NCBI GenBank assembly: GCA_029548585.1 | Contig: JAKPNC010000147.1 | Span: 1-17,716, forward strand | DNA from: a bacterium | Lineage (GTDB): Bacteria; Ratteibacteria; UBA8468; B48-G9; JAFGKM01 | Direction: 5' to 3' | Length of the DNA stretch: 17,716 nt | Shown here: one piece after another, positions 1 to 9,200 of the stretch | Layout: each line of letters begins with the position of its first letter | How positions within the stretch are numbered: position 1 is the stretch's first letter | Notes under the pieces: generated by a model | Databases searched by the model: none | Told to the model about the DNA's origin: nothing | Seen by the model: the letters and a program-made list of their open reading frames with translations, nothing else | Made by a program: the position numbers and the translations under genes

Positions 1-1
1 A

Positions 2-421
2 AAAGGAGTAGAGATTGGAGCCGGTTTCGGGGCAATCTCCTTGCCGGGGTCATCCTTTCACGACCAGATACTTCCTTCGGGTAAAAAGGGTTTTTCAAGA
101 AAAACAAATAACGCCGGCGGCATAGAAGGAGGCATGACAAACGGGGAGGCCATCTGGATAAAGTGTGCCATGAAACCTATTCCAACTCTCAGGCACCCGC
201 TGATGTCATTTGATATTAAAACCCTTGCTCCGGGGGAATCCTACTATGAAAGGTCTGACACGTGCGCGGTCGTTCCCGCGTCAATAGTCGGAGAAAACTT
301 TCTTTCCCTGGCAATAGCCGAATCGTTCCTTGAGAAATTCGGCGGAGACAGCCTTGGAGAAACGCTGCAGAATTACAGGAATTATTCGGGATCCATTTCA
401 AGGTACTGGAATCATGCCTGA
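2..421 (+). CDS. aroC: Chorismate synthase, C-terminal part (5' end outside window)
   Basis: This frame is open from the window edge and ends in TGA at 419-421, so only about the last 139 residues are present. Chorismate synthase converts 5-enolpyruvylshikimate-3-phosphate to chorismate in the cytoplasm, the last shikimate step, and needs reduced FMN although the reaction is redox-neutral overall. Family signatures are clear: NNAGGIEGGMTNGE, then AMKPIPTL, then the ERSDTCAVVPAS block, where the reported family carries conserved Arg, Asp and Ser residues for FMN and substrate contacts. A TTG at 41 could look like a start but lies inside the conserved fold, because the upstream residues (GVEIGAGF) also fit the family. 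The stop overlaps the next gene's ATG by 8 bp, which suggests translational coupling. Identification is secure; the N-terminal half cannot be judged. Confidence 0.96.
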   Translation, partial: KGVEIGAGFGAISLPGSSFHDQILPSGKKGFSRKTNNAGGIEGGMTNGEAIWIKCAMKPIPTLRHPLMSFDIKTLAPGESYYERSDTCAVVPASIVGENFLSLAIAESFLEKFGGDSLGETLQNYRNYSGSISRYWNHA

Positions 422-941
422 AAAAAATATTGTTCTGACAGGGTTCATGGGAACGGGAAAATCATCGGTTGGCAAAAGGCTTGCAGCACTCCTCATGATG
501 GATTTCTATGATACCGATGAACTCGTCGAAAAGAGGGAAAAGATGACAATACCCATGATTTTCCGGTCAAAAGGAGAATCATATTTCAGGGAATCTGAGA
601 GTGAGGTAATAGCGGAGGTTTCCATGAAAGTGAACTCGGTTATTGCAACTGGAGGCGGGGCCGTTCTGAGAGAAAGTAACATGAAGGCGCTCAAAAAAAA
701 CGGCATAATTATTTGCCTGAAAGCAAACCCCCGGATTGTATTGCAGAGAACTTCATCCTCTCACGGCAGGCCTCTTTTAAAAAAGCCCGGCAACGATTTA
801 AACGTTATTGAACAAATGATGGAAGAGAGGGAGATTTGTTATGCCGGGGCAGATTATACGATAGATACCTCGAATAATTCTGACGAAGATACCGCAAGGG
901 AAATACTTCACATCCTTGGCCAGGGAGAAAAATGTCCATAA
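414..941 (+). CDS. aroK: Shikimate kinase
   Basis: Encodes 175 residues, normal for the family. It phosphorylates the 3-hydroxyl of shikimate with ATP in the cytoplasm (shikimate step 5). Visible motifs are the Walker A loop GFMGTGKSS at residues 10-18, the shikimate-binding DTD at 33-35, the conserved arginine in YFRE (R59), the GGG shikimate-contacting loop at 80-82 and the lid-region arginine in GRPLL (R119). The open frame extends back to 330, but the ATG at 414 puts the P-loop at the usual distance from the N terminus and lies in the aroC stop region, so I chose 414. It overlaps aroC by 8 bp and aroB by 10 bp. No separate promoter is visible; expression should follow the operon. Whether to call it aroK or aroL cannot be told from sequence alone. 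Confidence 0.96.
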   Translation: MPEKNIVLTGFMGTGKSSVGKRLAALLMMDFYDTDELVEKREKMTIPMIFRSKGESYFRESESEVIAEVSMKVNSVIATGGGAVLRESNMKALKKNGIIICLKANPRIVLQRTSSSHGRPLLKKPGNDLNVIEQMMEEREICYAGADYTIDTSNNSDEDTAREILHILGQGEKCP

Positions 942-1999
942 TGAGAATAATTACGTGCGACCGGGTATGCCCGGTTTACGTTGGCTACCCGATTGAAAAG
1001 ACAGGTGAAAAGCTGCGTGGTAAAAGATACGGGAAGAAGGTTCTTCTTCTGAGTGATTCCAATGTTTATCCGTTATACGGAGACAGGCTTGCCCGATCCC
1101 TTTCATCGGAGGGCAAAGAAGTTTTTAACATGACGCTTCCAGCCGGGGAAAAAACAAAGAACTTTGAAAACCTTATCAGGATTGTAGAATGGTGCGCAGA
1201 GAAAAAGATGGGACGGGACGACACCCTGATAACGCTTGGAGGAGGCATGGTGAGCGATATCGGCGGTTTTGCTTCTTCAATTTACATGAGGGGCATAAAT
1301 TTCGTTTGCGCACCTACATCCCTCCTCTCGCAGGTTGACGCATCTATAGGCGGAAAGACGGCGGTCAACCTGCCCTGCGGGAAGAACCTCGCCGGATCTT
1401 TTTATCAGCCTTCTCTCGTTATGATTGACCTGAAAACCATTTCCACCCTGCCCGCAAGGGAGTTCAGCCAGGGAGTAGCCGAAATTATAAAATACGGCGT
1501 AATAAGAAGCAGCGCCATATTCAGGATGATGGAAAAAGGCGGGCCCTTACGGAATGAAGAAATCAAATACCTCGTCGGGGAAAGCATAAGAATCAAGAAG
1601 TATTGCGTAGAACGAGATGAGAAGGAAAGGAAGGGGCTCAGGGAAATATTGAATTTCGGACATACTCTCGGCCATGCCGTAGAGATATCAGGATTCCCGT
1701 CATTCAGCCACGGCGAATCCGTAGCTGCAGGGATGGTCGGCGAAACATATCTTTCCTTCCGCCTTGGCATATGCGACCGAATAACATACGAGAGGATAAA
1801 GAATGCCGTTGCCTCATGGAATCTGCCTTATTCTCTTAAAAATATGAATATTGAAAAAGCGCTCACCTTTCTTCAATATGACAAGAAAGTGAGGCAGGGA
1901 AAGATAAGATTCGTTATGCCAAGGAAGATCTCTTCCGTTAAAAGGGGGGTAACCCTTACAGTAGGGGACGCATGGAAAATCCTCAGGGAAATCTGCTGA
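932..1999 (+). CDS. aroB: 3-dehydroquinate synthase
   Basis: Encodes 355 residues, the usual bacterial length. It converts DAHP to 3-dehydroquinate using NAD+ and a divalent metal (shikimate step 2, cytoplasm). The NAD-binding segment GGGMVSDIGGF is at residues 103-113 and the family block VDASIGGKTAVN at 135-146. Metal ligands by family comparison are E184 (AEIIKYG), H244 (NFGHTLGH) and H260 (SHGE), with H248 as the second histidine of the catalytic motif. The start at 932 has GGGAG at 923-927, five bases upstream; an in-frame ATG at 941 is an alternative that would remove only three residues. It overlaps aroK by 10 bp. A 56-bp gap to pheA shows no convincing terminator, so the operon probably continues. 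Confidence 0.97.
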   Translation: MSIMRIITCDRVCPVYVGYPIEKTGEKLRGKRYGKKVLLLSDSNVYPLYGDRLARSLSSEGKEVFNMTLPAGEKTKNFENLIRIVEWCAEKKMGRDDTLITLGGGMVSDIGGFASSIYMRGINFVCAPTSLLSQVDASIGGKTAVNLPCGKNLAGSFYQPSLVMIDLKTISTLPAREFSQGVAEIIKYGVIRSSAIFRMMEKGGPLRNEEIKYLVGESIRIKKYCVERDEKERKGLREILNFGHTLGHAVEISGFPSFSHGESVAAGMVGETYLSFRLGICDRITYERIKNAVASWNLPYSLKNMNIEKALTFLQYDKKVRQGKIRFVMPRKISSVKRGVTLTVGDAWKILREIC

Positions 2000-2055
2000 A
2001 AAACTGCCAAAAGTGAAAAAAATCCTTTACAAAAAAGTGAGGAGAGAGGCTGACA

Positions 2056-3129
2056 ATGGATGAACTGAAAAAAACGAGACAAGATATAGACGATATAGAT
2101 AATAAGATACTTGAACTTCTGAACAAAAGGGCAGCGAGTGTTAAAAGAATCGCAGACGTGAAAAAGGATAAGAACCTTCCTCCGTTTGATCCTTCAAGGG
2201 AAAAAAGGATATTAAACGAGTTGTCACGGAAGAATAAGGGACCGATGAAGACCAAAGACATTGAATTTGTCATGGATGCGGTCTTCAAGGTGTTCAGGGG
2301 GATGTTCCGGCCCATAAAGATAGCTTATTTCGGCCCCGAGGGGACTTTCACCCACCAGGCAGCCGTCAAACAGTTCGGCCAGAATGGGGAATACATTCCA
2401 TGCAGGACGATAGATAACGTTTTTACGGAGGTTGAAAAGGGCAGGTCTGATTACGGCGTCGTTCCTGTCGAAAACTCGATAGAAGGTTCAGTCACCCATA
2501 CCCTCGACATGTTCGTTGACAGCAATCTCAGGATATCCGCAGAGATACTTCTCGACGTGCATCATTTCCTTCTAAGCAGGGAAAAGTCCATAGATAACGT
2601 GAAGAAGGTATTTTCGCATTCCCAGCCAGTTTCCCAGTGCTGGAACTGGCTTTCATCCAACCTTCCCCATGTGGATATAACTGAGGCTGATAGCACAACC
2701 GATGCCGTTCAGAAAGCCAGGCGGGAAAAACACTCCGCGGCGATAGCTTCCGAAACGGCCGCATCCTTATATATGATGAATGTTCTTGCATCCAATATAG
2801 AGGATTTTTCAGGAAACATAACCAGGTTTCTCGTTATAGGAAAGGAGTTTTCAGGCAAAACCCGCAGGGACCAGACATCCGTGATAATCTCTATCAAGGA
2901 CCGGATTGGAGCTCTCCAGGATATCCTTGGATATTTCACTGAATCGGGAATCAATCTGACAAGGATTGAATCGAGACCCAGCAAGAAGAAAGCGTGGGAT
3001 TATCTTTTTTTTCTTGATTTCATCGGACATAAAGATGATAATAAGATAAGAAAAGTCCTCTCTGATCTTGAAAAAGAAAGTGTATTTCTGAAAGTCCTTG
3101 GCTCTTATCCTGTATCGGGGAGAAAGTGA
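2056..3129 (+). CDS. pheA: Bifunctional chorismate mutase / prephenate dehydratase (P-protein)
   Basis: Encodes 357 residues in three domains. Residues 1-85 are an all-helical AroQ-type chorismate mutase (chorismate to prephenate), with the arginine and lysine pattern R8, K36 and R48. Residues 88-262 are prephenate dehydratase (prephenate to phenylpyruvate), seen in IAYFGPEGTFTH at 89-100, VENSIEGSV at 138-146 and the catalytic-site TRF at 256-258. Residues 274-352 are an ACT domain; GALQDIL (285-291) and ESRP (305-308) match the phenylalanine-binding GAL and ESRP motifs, so feedback inhibition by phenylalanine is expected. The start has a purine-rich GGAGAGAGG at 2041-2049 in front of it. 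It sits between aroB and aroF with a 25-bp gap to aroF. No tyrA is in the window, so tyrosine supply must be encoded elsewhere. Confidence 0.97.
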   Translation: MDELKKTRQDIDDIDNKILELLNKRAASVKRIADVKKDKNLPPFDPSREKRILNELSRKNKGPMKTKDIEFVMDAVFKVFRGMFRPIKIAYFGPEGTFTHQAAVKQFGQNGEYIPCRTIDNVFTEVEKGRSDYGVVPVENSIEGSVTHTLDMFVDSNLRISAEILLDVHHFLLSREKSIDNVKKVFSHSQPVSQCWNWLSSNLPHVDITEADSTTDAVQKARREKHSAAIASETAASLYMMNVLASNIEDFSGNITRFLVIGKEFSGKTRRDQTSVIISIKDRIGALQDILGYFTESGINLTRIESRPSKKKAWDYLFFLDFIGHKDDNKIRKVLSDLEKESVFLKVLGSYPVSGRK

Positions 3130-3154
3130 TATGAACGTATAAACGGAGGAAAAG

Positions 3155-4177
3155 ATGGCTGATATAATCATAATGAGTCCTGCGGCAACAAAAAAAGAGA
3201 TCGATACTGTAATCAAAAAGATTAAATCTCACGGTTTCGATATAAACTATAGCAAGGGCACGGAAAAAACCATAATAGGATTGATAGGAGACACAAGGGG
3301 AGTCCCTGACGAGGTTTTCAAGGTTCTGCCAGGAGTGGCGAACGTTATAAGCATACTCAAGGAATATAAACTTGCCAGCCGGGAATTCAGGCCTTCAGAT
3401 ACGATCATAAACGTGGGAAAAATCCAGATAGGGGGCAAAAACCTGACTATAATAGCCGGCCCATGCTCCATAGAGAGCAAACAGCAGCTCCTGAAAACCG
3501 CAGGGGCAATACAGGCAGCAGGCGCAAAAATACTCCGGGGAGGAGCTTTCAAGCCGAGAACATCCCCATACTCTTTCGATGGCCTTGGATTTGAAGGGCT
3601 CCAGATACTCCGGGAAGCGAAAAGGAAATTTAACATACCTGTTATCACAGAGGTTCTCTCGCCGGAAGAGGTAGACGGCGTGCTTGAGATTGCCGACATA
3701 CTCCAGATAGGAACCCGCAACATGTTTAATTACAGGCTTCTTCAAAAAGTGGGCAGGGTGAGAAAACCCGTGCTTCTGAAGAGAGCCTTCTCGGCAACCA
3801 TATCTGAATTTCTCAGCTGTACCGAGTATATCCTTAAGGGCGGAAACAATGAAGTAATACTCTGCGAAAGGGGGATAAGGACTTTCGATACCCATTTCAC
3901 GAGAAATACCCTTGACCTGTCGGCTGTGCCAGTTTTAAAGAAAGAAACCCACCTGCCGGTATTTGTTGATCCAAGCCATGGAACAGGAAGGAGAGATCTC
4001 ATTCTGCCCATGAGCAAGGCAGCCATTGCCGCGGGTGCTGACGGCCTTATCATAGAAGTTCACCCGAAGCCGGAAGAAGCCCTTTCTGACGGCTTGCAGT
4101 CGCTCACTATTGAAATGTTTACAAGTTTCATGGAGGAAATCAAGCCGGTGGTCAGGGCAATGGATAAAAAGCTATGA
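3155..4177 (+). CDS. aroF: DAHP synthase, type I-beta with N-terminal ferredoxin-like regulatory domain
   Basis: Encodes 340 residues. It condenses phosphoenolpyruvate and erythrose-4-phosphate to DAHP, committing carbon to the shikimate pathway. Residues 1-70 form the ferredoxin-like domain seen in the Thermotoga-type enzyme, where it mediates feedback control. The catalytic barrel follows, with IAGPCSIES (100-108), KPRTSPY (133-139) and DPSHGTGRRDL (272-282). Metal ligands by comparison are C104, H275, E301 and D312, all present. One oddity is that the usual KRG after the PVLL strand reads KRA here (A211). GGAGG at 3146-3150 fits the ATG at 3155. The stop lies 10 bp before the aroA start. 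It could equally be named aroG or aroA(DAHPS) depending on the naming scheme; the enzyme assignment is firm. Confidence 0.96.
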   Translation: MADIIIMSPAATKKEIDTVIKKIKSHGFDINYSKGTEKTIIGLIGDTRGVPDEVFKVLPGVANVISILKEYKLASREFRPSDTIINVGKIQIGGKNLTIIAGPCSIESKQQLLKTAGAIQAAGAKILRGGAFKPRTSPYSFDGLGFEGLQILREAKRKFNIPVITEVLSPEEVDGVLEIADILQIGTRNMFNYRLLQKVGRVRKPVLLKRAFSATISEFLSCTEYILKGGNNEVILCERGIRTFDTHFTRNTLDLSAVPVLKKETHLPVFVDPSHGTGRRDLILPMSKAAIAAGADGLIIEVHPKPEEALSDGLQSLTIEMFTSFMEEIKPVVRAMDKKL

Positions 4178-4187
4178 GGAATCCCGC

Positions 4188-5537
4188 GTGAAAGCAATTA
4201 TCAGAAATACGAAAAATGTAAAAGGTGCGGTAAGGGTGCCGGGAGATAAATCGATATCACACAGGTCTCTTATATTCGGGGCTATGGCGGAAGGTGAAAC
4301 CGTTATAAAAAATTTTCTTATGGCCGACGACTGCCTTAGAACCATGGAAGGATTAAGGTCCGCGGGGACACATATAGCAGAGTCCGGCGGCTCAATATAT
4401 GTAACCGGAAAACGCAAGATTTTCAACGAACCAGAAAATGTGATTTACTGCGGAAACTCCGGTACAACCATGAGGCTTCTTGCAGGCCTTTTTGCTTCAC
4501 AGCCTTTCTATACGGTGATGAGCGGGGATAATTCCCTGTCTTCGAGGCCCATGGGAAGAATAGTGGAACCTCTGGTTCGCATGGGTGCCGGACTCTTCGG
4601 CAGAAAAGCAAACAGGTATCCTCCGCTGGCTATCAGGGGAAATACCCTGCATGGCATAAACTACAGGATGCCTGTCGCTTCAGCGCAGGTTAAAAGCTCT
4701 ATTATAATTGCAGCTCTTTCTGCCGGCGGAACAACCATCGTTGAAGAGCCAATACTTTCCCGCGACCATACTGAAAGGATCCTGATCTCCTTCGGCGGAA
4801 AACTGGAAAAAGAAGGATTGAGCATCATGGTGCCCGGAAATCAAAATTTAAGAGGGATTGAAATTGAAATTCCAGGGGATTTTTCTTCCGCGGCGTACTT
4901 CATGGCCGCGGCGGCAATGGTAAAAAACTCCCGTATAAGGATCGAAAAAGTCGGTCTCAACCCTACAAGAACGGGCTTTGCAAAAGTACTGGCGCGCATG
5001 GGCGCCGGCGTGTCCATTTTCAATGAGAGTCAGGAAGGCATGGAGCCGGTGGGTGACATTGAGGTTTCAGGAAGTGGCAGGCTCAAGGGTGTAGAGATAT
5101 TGCCCTGCGAGGTCCCCGGGGTAATTGACGAGATACCTCTTTTGGCAACCGTTGCATCCATGGCGGAAGGCAAAACGTTGATATCCGGCGCATCCGAATT
5201 AAAGCTTAAAGAATCTGACAGGCTGTTGGCAATTTCAACCGAACTTAATAAGATGGGCTCGGATATTAGCACGACTGACGATGGGCTCATTATAAACGGG
5301 GTTGAAAAACTTGGCGGGACAAAGGTTGAATCATGGGGCGACCACAGAATTGCCATGTCGCTGGCAATTGCGGCGCTTGCAGCGGAAGGAGAGACTATTG
5401 TCAACGATTTCGATTGCGTTAACATTTCCTTCCCTTCCTTCCCGTCAATCATGTCCGAATGCGGACCCGAAATTGTACTGGTGAAAGATAAGAAAGAGCC
5501 GCCGCTCAAGGGAGATTCCCATGTTCATAGAAACTGA
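4188..5537 (+). CDS. aroA: 3-phosphoshikimate 1-carboxyvinyltransferase (EPSP synthase)
   Basis: Encodes 449 residues from a GTG start. It transfers enolpyruvate from PEP to shikimate-3-phosphate (shikimate step 6, cytoplasm). Motifs are PGDKSISHRS (residues 18-27), CGNSGTTMRLL (88-98), GDNSLSSRPMGR (113-124), the SAQVKSS loop, and VPGVIDEIPLLA with the catalytic aspartate. GNSGTT in place of the E. coli-type GNAGTA, together with the RPM block, resembles the Bacillus-like form. The frame is open from 4110, but that start would lie inside aroF and add residues foreign to the family. GTG at 4188 has GAGGA at 4176-4180 with seven bases of spacing and puts the KSISHR motif where expected. The last 17 bases overlap the next gene. 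The C-terminal tail of about 15 residues is charged and not conserved. Confidence 0.95.
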   Translation: MKAIIRNTKNVKGAVRVPGDKSISHRSLIFGAMAEGETVIKNFLMADDCLRTMEGLRSAGTHIAESGGSIYVTGKRKIFNEPENVIYCGNSGTTMRLLAGLFASQPFYTVMSGDNSLSSRPMGRIVEPLVRMGAGLFGRKANRYPPLAIRGNTLHGINYRMPVASAQVKSSIIIAALSAGGTTIVEEPILSRDHTERILISFGGKLEKEGLSIMVPGNQNLRGIEIEIPGDFSSAAYFMAAAAMVKNSRIRIEKVGLNPTRTGFAKVLARMGAGVSIFNESQEGMEPVGDIEVSGSGRLKGVEILPCEVPGVIDEIPLLATVASMAEGKTLISGASELKLKESDRLLAISTELNKMGSDISTTDDGLIINGVEKLGGTKVESWGDHRIAMSLAIAALAAEGETIVNDFDCVNISFPSFPSIMSECGPEIVLVKDKKEPPLKGDSHVHRN

Positions 5538-6039
5538 ACCTTTTTCAATCGGTGAAAATGTTTTCAAAGCAATAGGTTCTGACTGGATGCTTATTACAGC
5601 GGGAAATCTCAAGTCTTACAATACAATGACCGCTTCCTGGGGAGGGCTCGGAGTATTGTGGAATATGAATGTATCCTTCATTTTCGTCAGACCGTCCAGG
5701 CACACTCACGGTTTCATCGAAAAAAACGACTTTTACACCCTTTCTTTTTTTGGCGGCCTTTACAGGAAGCAACTCCAGATATGCGGAGAGAAATCCGGAA
5801 GGGATACCGATAAAGCATTGGAAACCGGACTTACTCCGGCAGAAACCGGGAAGGGAAACGTTTTCTTCAGACAGGCATCCCTTGTGATCGAATGCAGAAA
5901 GGTTTATTTTCAGGACATTGATCCCGGCTCATTTCTCGATCCCGGTATAGGGCAGAATTATCCCGAGAATAATTATCACAGAATGTATGCGGGAGAAATA
6001 ACCAGTGTCCTGAAAAATAGTGAACCTTATAAGAAATAG
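5521..6039 (+). CDS. Flavin reductase-like (flavoredoxin-type) FMN-binding protein
   Basis: Encodes 172 residues. The fold is suggested by NTMTASWGGLGVLW (residues 34-47), a pattern in which flavin-reductase-like proteins contact FMN phosphate, followed by FVRPSRHT (55-62) and FYTLSFFGG (71-79), then SGRDTDK. Family members bind FMN and either reduce free flavin with NAD(P)H or act as electron carriers. AGGGAG at 5509-5514 is six bases from the ATG, so translation can start inside the aroA C terminus; the 17-bp overlap ties its expression to aroA. As the last gene of an operon that also encodes FMNH2-dependent chorismate synthase, it may keep FMN reduced for AroC. That role is inferred from context only. 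The exact substrate, cofactor preference and partner cannot be read from the sequence. Confidence 0.8.
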   Translation: MFIETEPFSIGENVFKAIGSDWMLITAGNLKSYNTMTASWGGLGVLWNMNVSFIFVRPSRHTHGFIEKNDFYTLSFFGGLYRKQLQICGEKSGRDTDKALETGLTPAETGKGNVFFRQASLVIECRKVYFQDIDPGSFLDPGIGQNYPENNYHRMYAGEITSVLKNSEPYKK

Positions 6040-6079
6040 CGCTTCTGTTCAGAATCTTTATTTTTCTTCGTTGTTTTAA

Positions 6080-6097
6080 AGGGAGGGATCTTTCCCT
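6080..6097 (+). terminator. Weak hairpin after the aro operon
   Basis: AGGGAGG (6080-6086) and TTTCCCT (6091-6097) pair over seven positions, two of them G-U, around a GATC loop. Only a broken pyrimidine stretch follows, not a clean T-run. It lies 41 bp past the flavin reductase stop, in a convergent gap, so it is a plausible but weak terminator. Confidence 0.35.
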
Positions 6098-6208
6098 GCC
6101 TTCTTTCTCTACCCTTAGGGGATAGAACATATCCGGCATAATCCTGATGAAGGATGATGAGGAGGAGAGGGTATCCACGCTTTTGATCTTCGAAGGAATC
6201 TGTTAAAA

Positions 6209-6256
6209 TAAAGCGCTAAATCTATATCTTATAATTCAAATTGGAACAACGCTTTA
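6209..6256 (-). terminator. Inverted repeat just past the beta-helix gene
   Basis: TAAAGCG (6209-6215) and CGCTTTA (6250-6256) are perfect complements with a 34-base loop. Read on the minus strand, the repeat begins about 10 bases after the beta-helix stop codon and is followed by TTTTAAC. The large loop makes intrinsic termination doubtful; a partial terminator or mRNA end-protecting structure is possible. Confidence 0.3.
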
Positions 6257-6265
6257 ATGCGAAGT

Positions 6266-9200
6266 TCAAATAACTGGTCCGCAGGCTCCAATATTCTCAC
6301 CTGATTGCCCTTTTCCCAACGCGGGACTTCTGGATCTGAGCCTGAAATCTCCCTTTTCAGGGTCTGCAAACATGGGATCTGCAATTATGCTGTTTTTGTC
6401 GCTGCCGGCATACTCCCTCTGTTCTGCCAGGTTTGAGCTTTTCCTTCCTTCGAGTTCCATGATCATCCCTATCTGTGTATTGTCTTCGCTTCTCCTGTTG
6501 AAAAAGAAAAGGTTGTGGTCACTCATAAGGTTCTCTTTCTTCAGGAGACCGGTAAGCAGAGCTGCATTGCTAACCTGGGTTGTGGGATAGTAGAAGATAT
6601 TATTAAATATTTTAGCGTCAATGTCTCCGTGTATCCTGACGCTGCACACGTCACCCCTTGCAAAAGTGTTATTCCTGATAACGAGGCCCGGACTATCTCC
6701 CCAAACCTCGAGATGATATCTTGCTCCCCAGAAAACATTCCCTTCAATCCTGAGATTTGAAGCGCTTTTTACGAATCCACCCTTTATGAAAGCTCCCTTC
6801 ATGGGTTCGCCGTACCCGAAACGGCAATTCAAAATCTCTATGTCAGAACTGCTGCTTATGCCCAGTACGCCTTCTGCAAGATCCGGCGCCCCGGTAAAGG
6901 TGAAACCGTCAACGGTAATATATCTTTTAGAGGTTAATGATATAAGAGGCATTATGGAATGCATGCCGTTTATAACAACAGGGCCTTCGCCAAGTTTTCT
7001 GTAAGTGATCCGGCTGTCCTTATGTCCACTGCTTATTGGAGATATGGCATGAAAGTATTCCCCTGGAAAAACGTAAACAGTGTCACCGGGTCCGGCTTCG
7101 ATATTGGCTTTTCGGATGGTTTTCCATGGATTTTCGGGAGAGGTTCCGGTGTTGGAATCTACGCCGCCGGGACTCACGTAAAATAGAGACGGCTCAGAGG
7201 GAACCTTCCTTGTAACAAAAGAAAGAGCGCCACTCTCAAAACTTCCTCCCCTTCGGCCGATAGTTTCGATCCTGAATTCGTAAGAGGTTCCTGCCTTAAG
7301 GCCCGTTAAACCTGCCGCATGTACAGTACCGTATTCGTTGTCGCTGACGAAAGCCCATCCGCTTGCCCCCGCCTGCCTGTAATGGACTCTTCCGGCGGTA
7401 TCATCCAAAGGGGTGTTCCACGCCACAGTTGCGCTGTTATCTTTTAATGCGGTTACCCTTATATCCCCGATCGGGTGCGGTCTTGGCACGGATTCAAACG
7501 CCCCTGCCGTACCGGCATATATCCCGTTGAAAGAAGCCGGGCTGTCAAACCATACCCTGTAATCCATGCTTCCGGGATTTACAAAAAGCATGTCGCCGGA
7601 AACACTTCCCCATTCAGTTACCGTACCATTATTACCATCAGGGATATGGTATGCGTTGTGGCTGGAAAGGAAAGATTCCTTTTTGCCCGTAGAGGAGAAA
7701 GCAATATTTTCCACGTTGCCGGAGAAAAGGTTATCCCTTGCAGCGGCTCCGGCTGAATCTCCTTCTATGTATATGGCCCTTGTATTATTCACCAGGGTAC
7801 ACTGGGATATATAAAGGTTTTTTGCGGAAACTCCCCTTATGCCTGAACCAGTGCTTGATTCTATCAGACACCTTTTAACGGTTACGCCGCTTCCCCTGAC
7901 TGTAACTGCGTCTCCGGGATTGCCTTTGACGGTAAAACCTTCGAGAATGATGTTGTTTCCGTTTATCCTTATTCCGTCAAGGATGACGGGCTCCTTCATG
8001 TAAGCCCTTACAATCACAGGTTTCCCGGGGGTTCCGGAAACGTTTACGGTAAGGATTTCACGGTAAATTCCCGGCATAACGTAGAGCGTGTCGCCGTTCT
8101 TCATCTTTCCGGCCGCTGCAGCAAGGCTTCCAAGGGGTTCTTTTGCGGATATCCCGGGGGCTTCATCCTTGCCCGCGGGAGAGACGTAGTATATGGATTC
8201 ATCCTGTTTGTGGAATGCGCCCCTCTTTCCCTTCCGACCGGGAATAGATGCAAAAGGGCTGTTTCCCTGCAGCCTGTAATCAAGGTATGACGGATCGGCA
8301 AACCCGGTTTCTTCAGTCTTCCCGGCATCGTTCTTAAGGACAATATTGTTGATGAAGGCAATGTCATGGTTGATTACGTTTGCGTTCGTGTCTGCAGGAA
8401 CGGAGGATAATCCCTGGGTTCCCATCGTTCCTGTAACAGTATTGTTCCTGACAACAATTCTCTCGCTTCCGTCTTCTGCGAATTTCCCATGCCAGTTAAG
8501 CGCGCTGTATGAACCGATAACAACGTTTCCTTCGAATACACTCTCTACGGGAACGCCCCTGCCCAGGAAAGTGCTCGAATCCGGGTCGTTCATTATGTTA
8601 TTGATGATATGGTTCCGCGGCCCCGGCCATCCGTAAGTCCTTATGGCTCCGTAAACGGGAACACCCGCGGTGCGCAGGGTAGATGCCGAACTGTCTATGC
8701 GGTTCCCAATTATGAGGTTGTCGGAATCTGCATTCCGGGTGCCACCCGTCTTGTCAATCAGTATTCCGCCTCTCAATCCGTTTCTTATTCCGTAATTATT
8801 CTTGATAAGGTTCCATTTAGTATTTCTCCACAATATCAGCCCTGCAAGCTCGGTCGCAAAAAAAGAACAGTCTTCAACTGTATTATGACCGCCGTCATAC
8901 AGAACAAGTCCTGCGAAACCGTGCCTGAAATTGATACCCTTGATGCAAATATAGTTTCCCGTAACCTCTACTCCGCCCCTGCCTTTTTTGTATATATCCC
9001 TTCTGCCATGGGAAACTCCCGTTACCACAGGGCGCGAAATTACGGCAAGCCTGTTTTTGCCGGGACCCATGTTGTTTGTGAAATGGACATATATAATCCC
9101 CTGATTCTCGTCGTAATAAAACGTTCCCGGAAGCTCATCCACCCTTTCTTCAGAACCAGCGTTTTCAAGTTTGATGAATGAAGGCTCTTCCCATAAGCCT

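Noticed and set aside
330..413. Longer N terminus for shikimate kinase
   Set aside because: It would overlap conserved aroC coding sequence and put the P-loop too far from the N terminus.
4110..4187. Upstream start for aroA inside aroF
   Set aside because: The GTG at 4188 has a well-placed Shine-Dalgarno and gives the family-typical N terminus.
8609..9181. 190-residue plus-strand open frame
   Set aside because: It lies fully antisense to the beta-helix gene and shows no domain or ribosome-binding site; a shadow frame.
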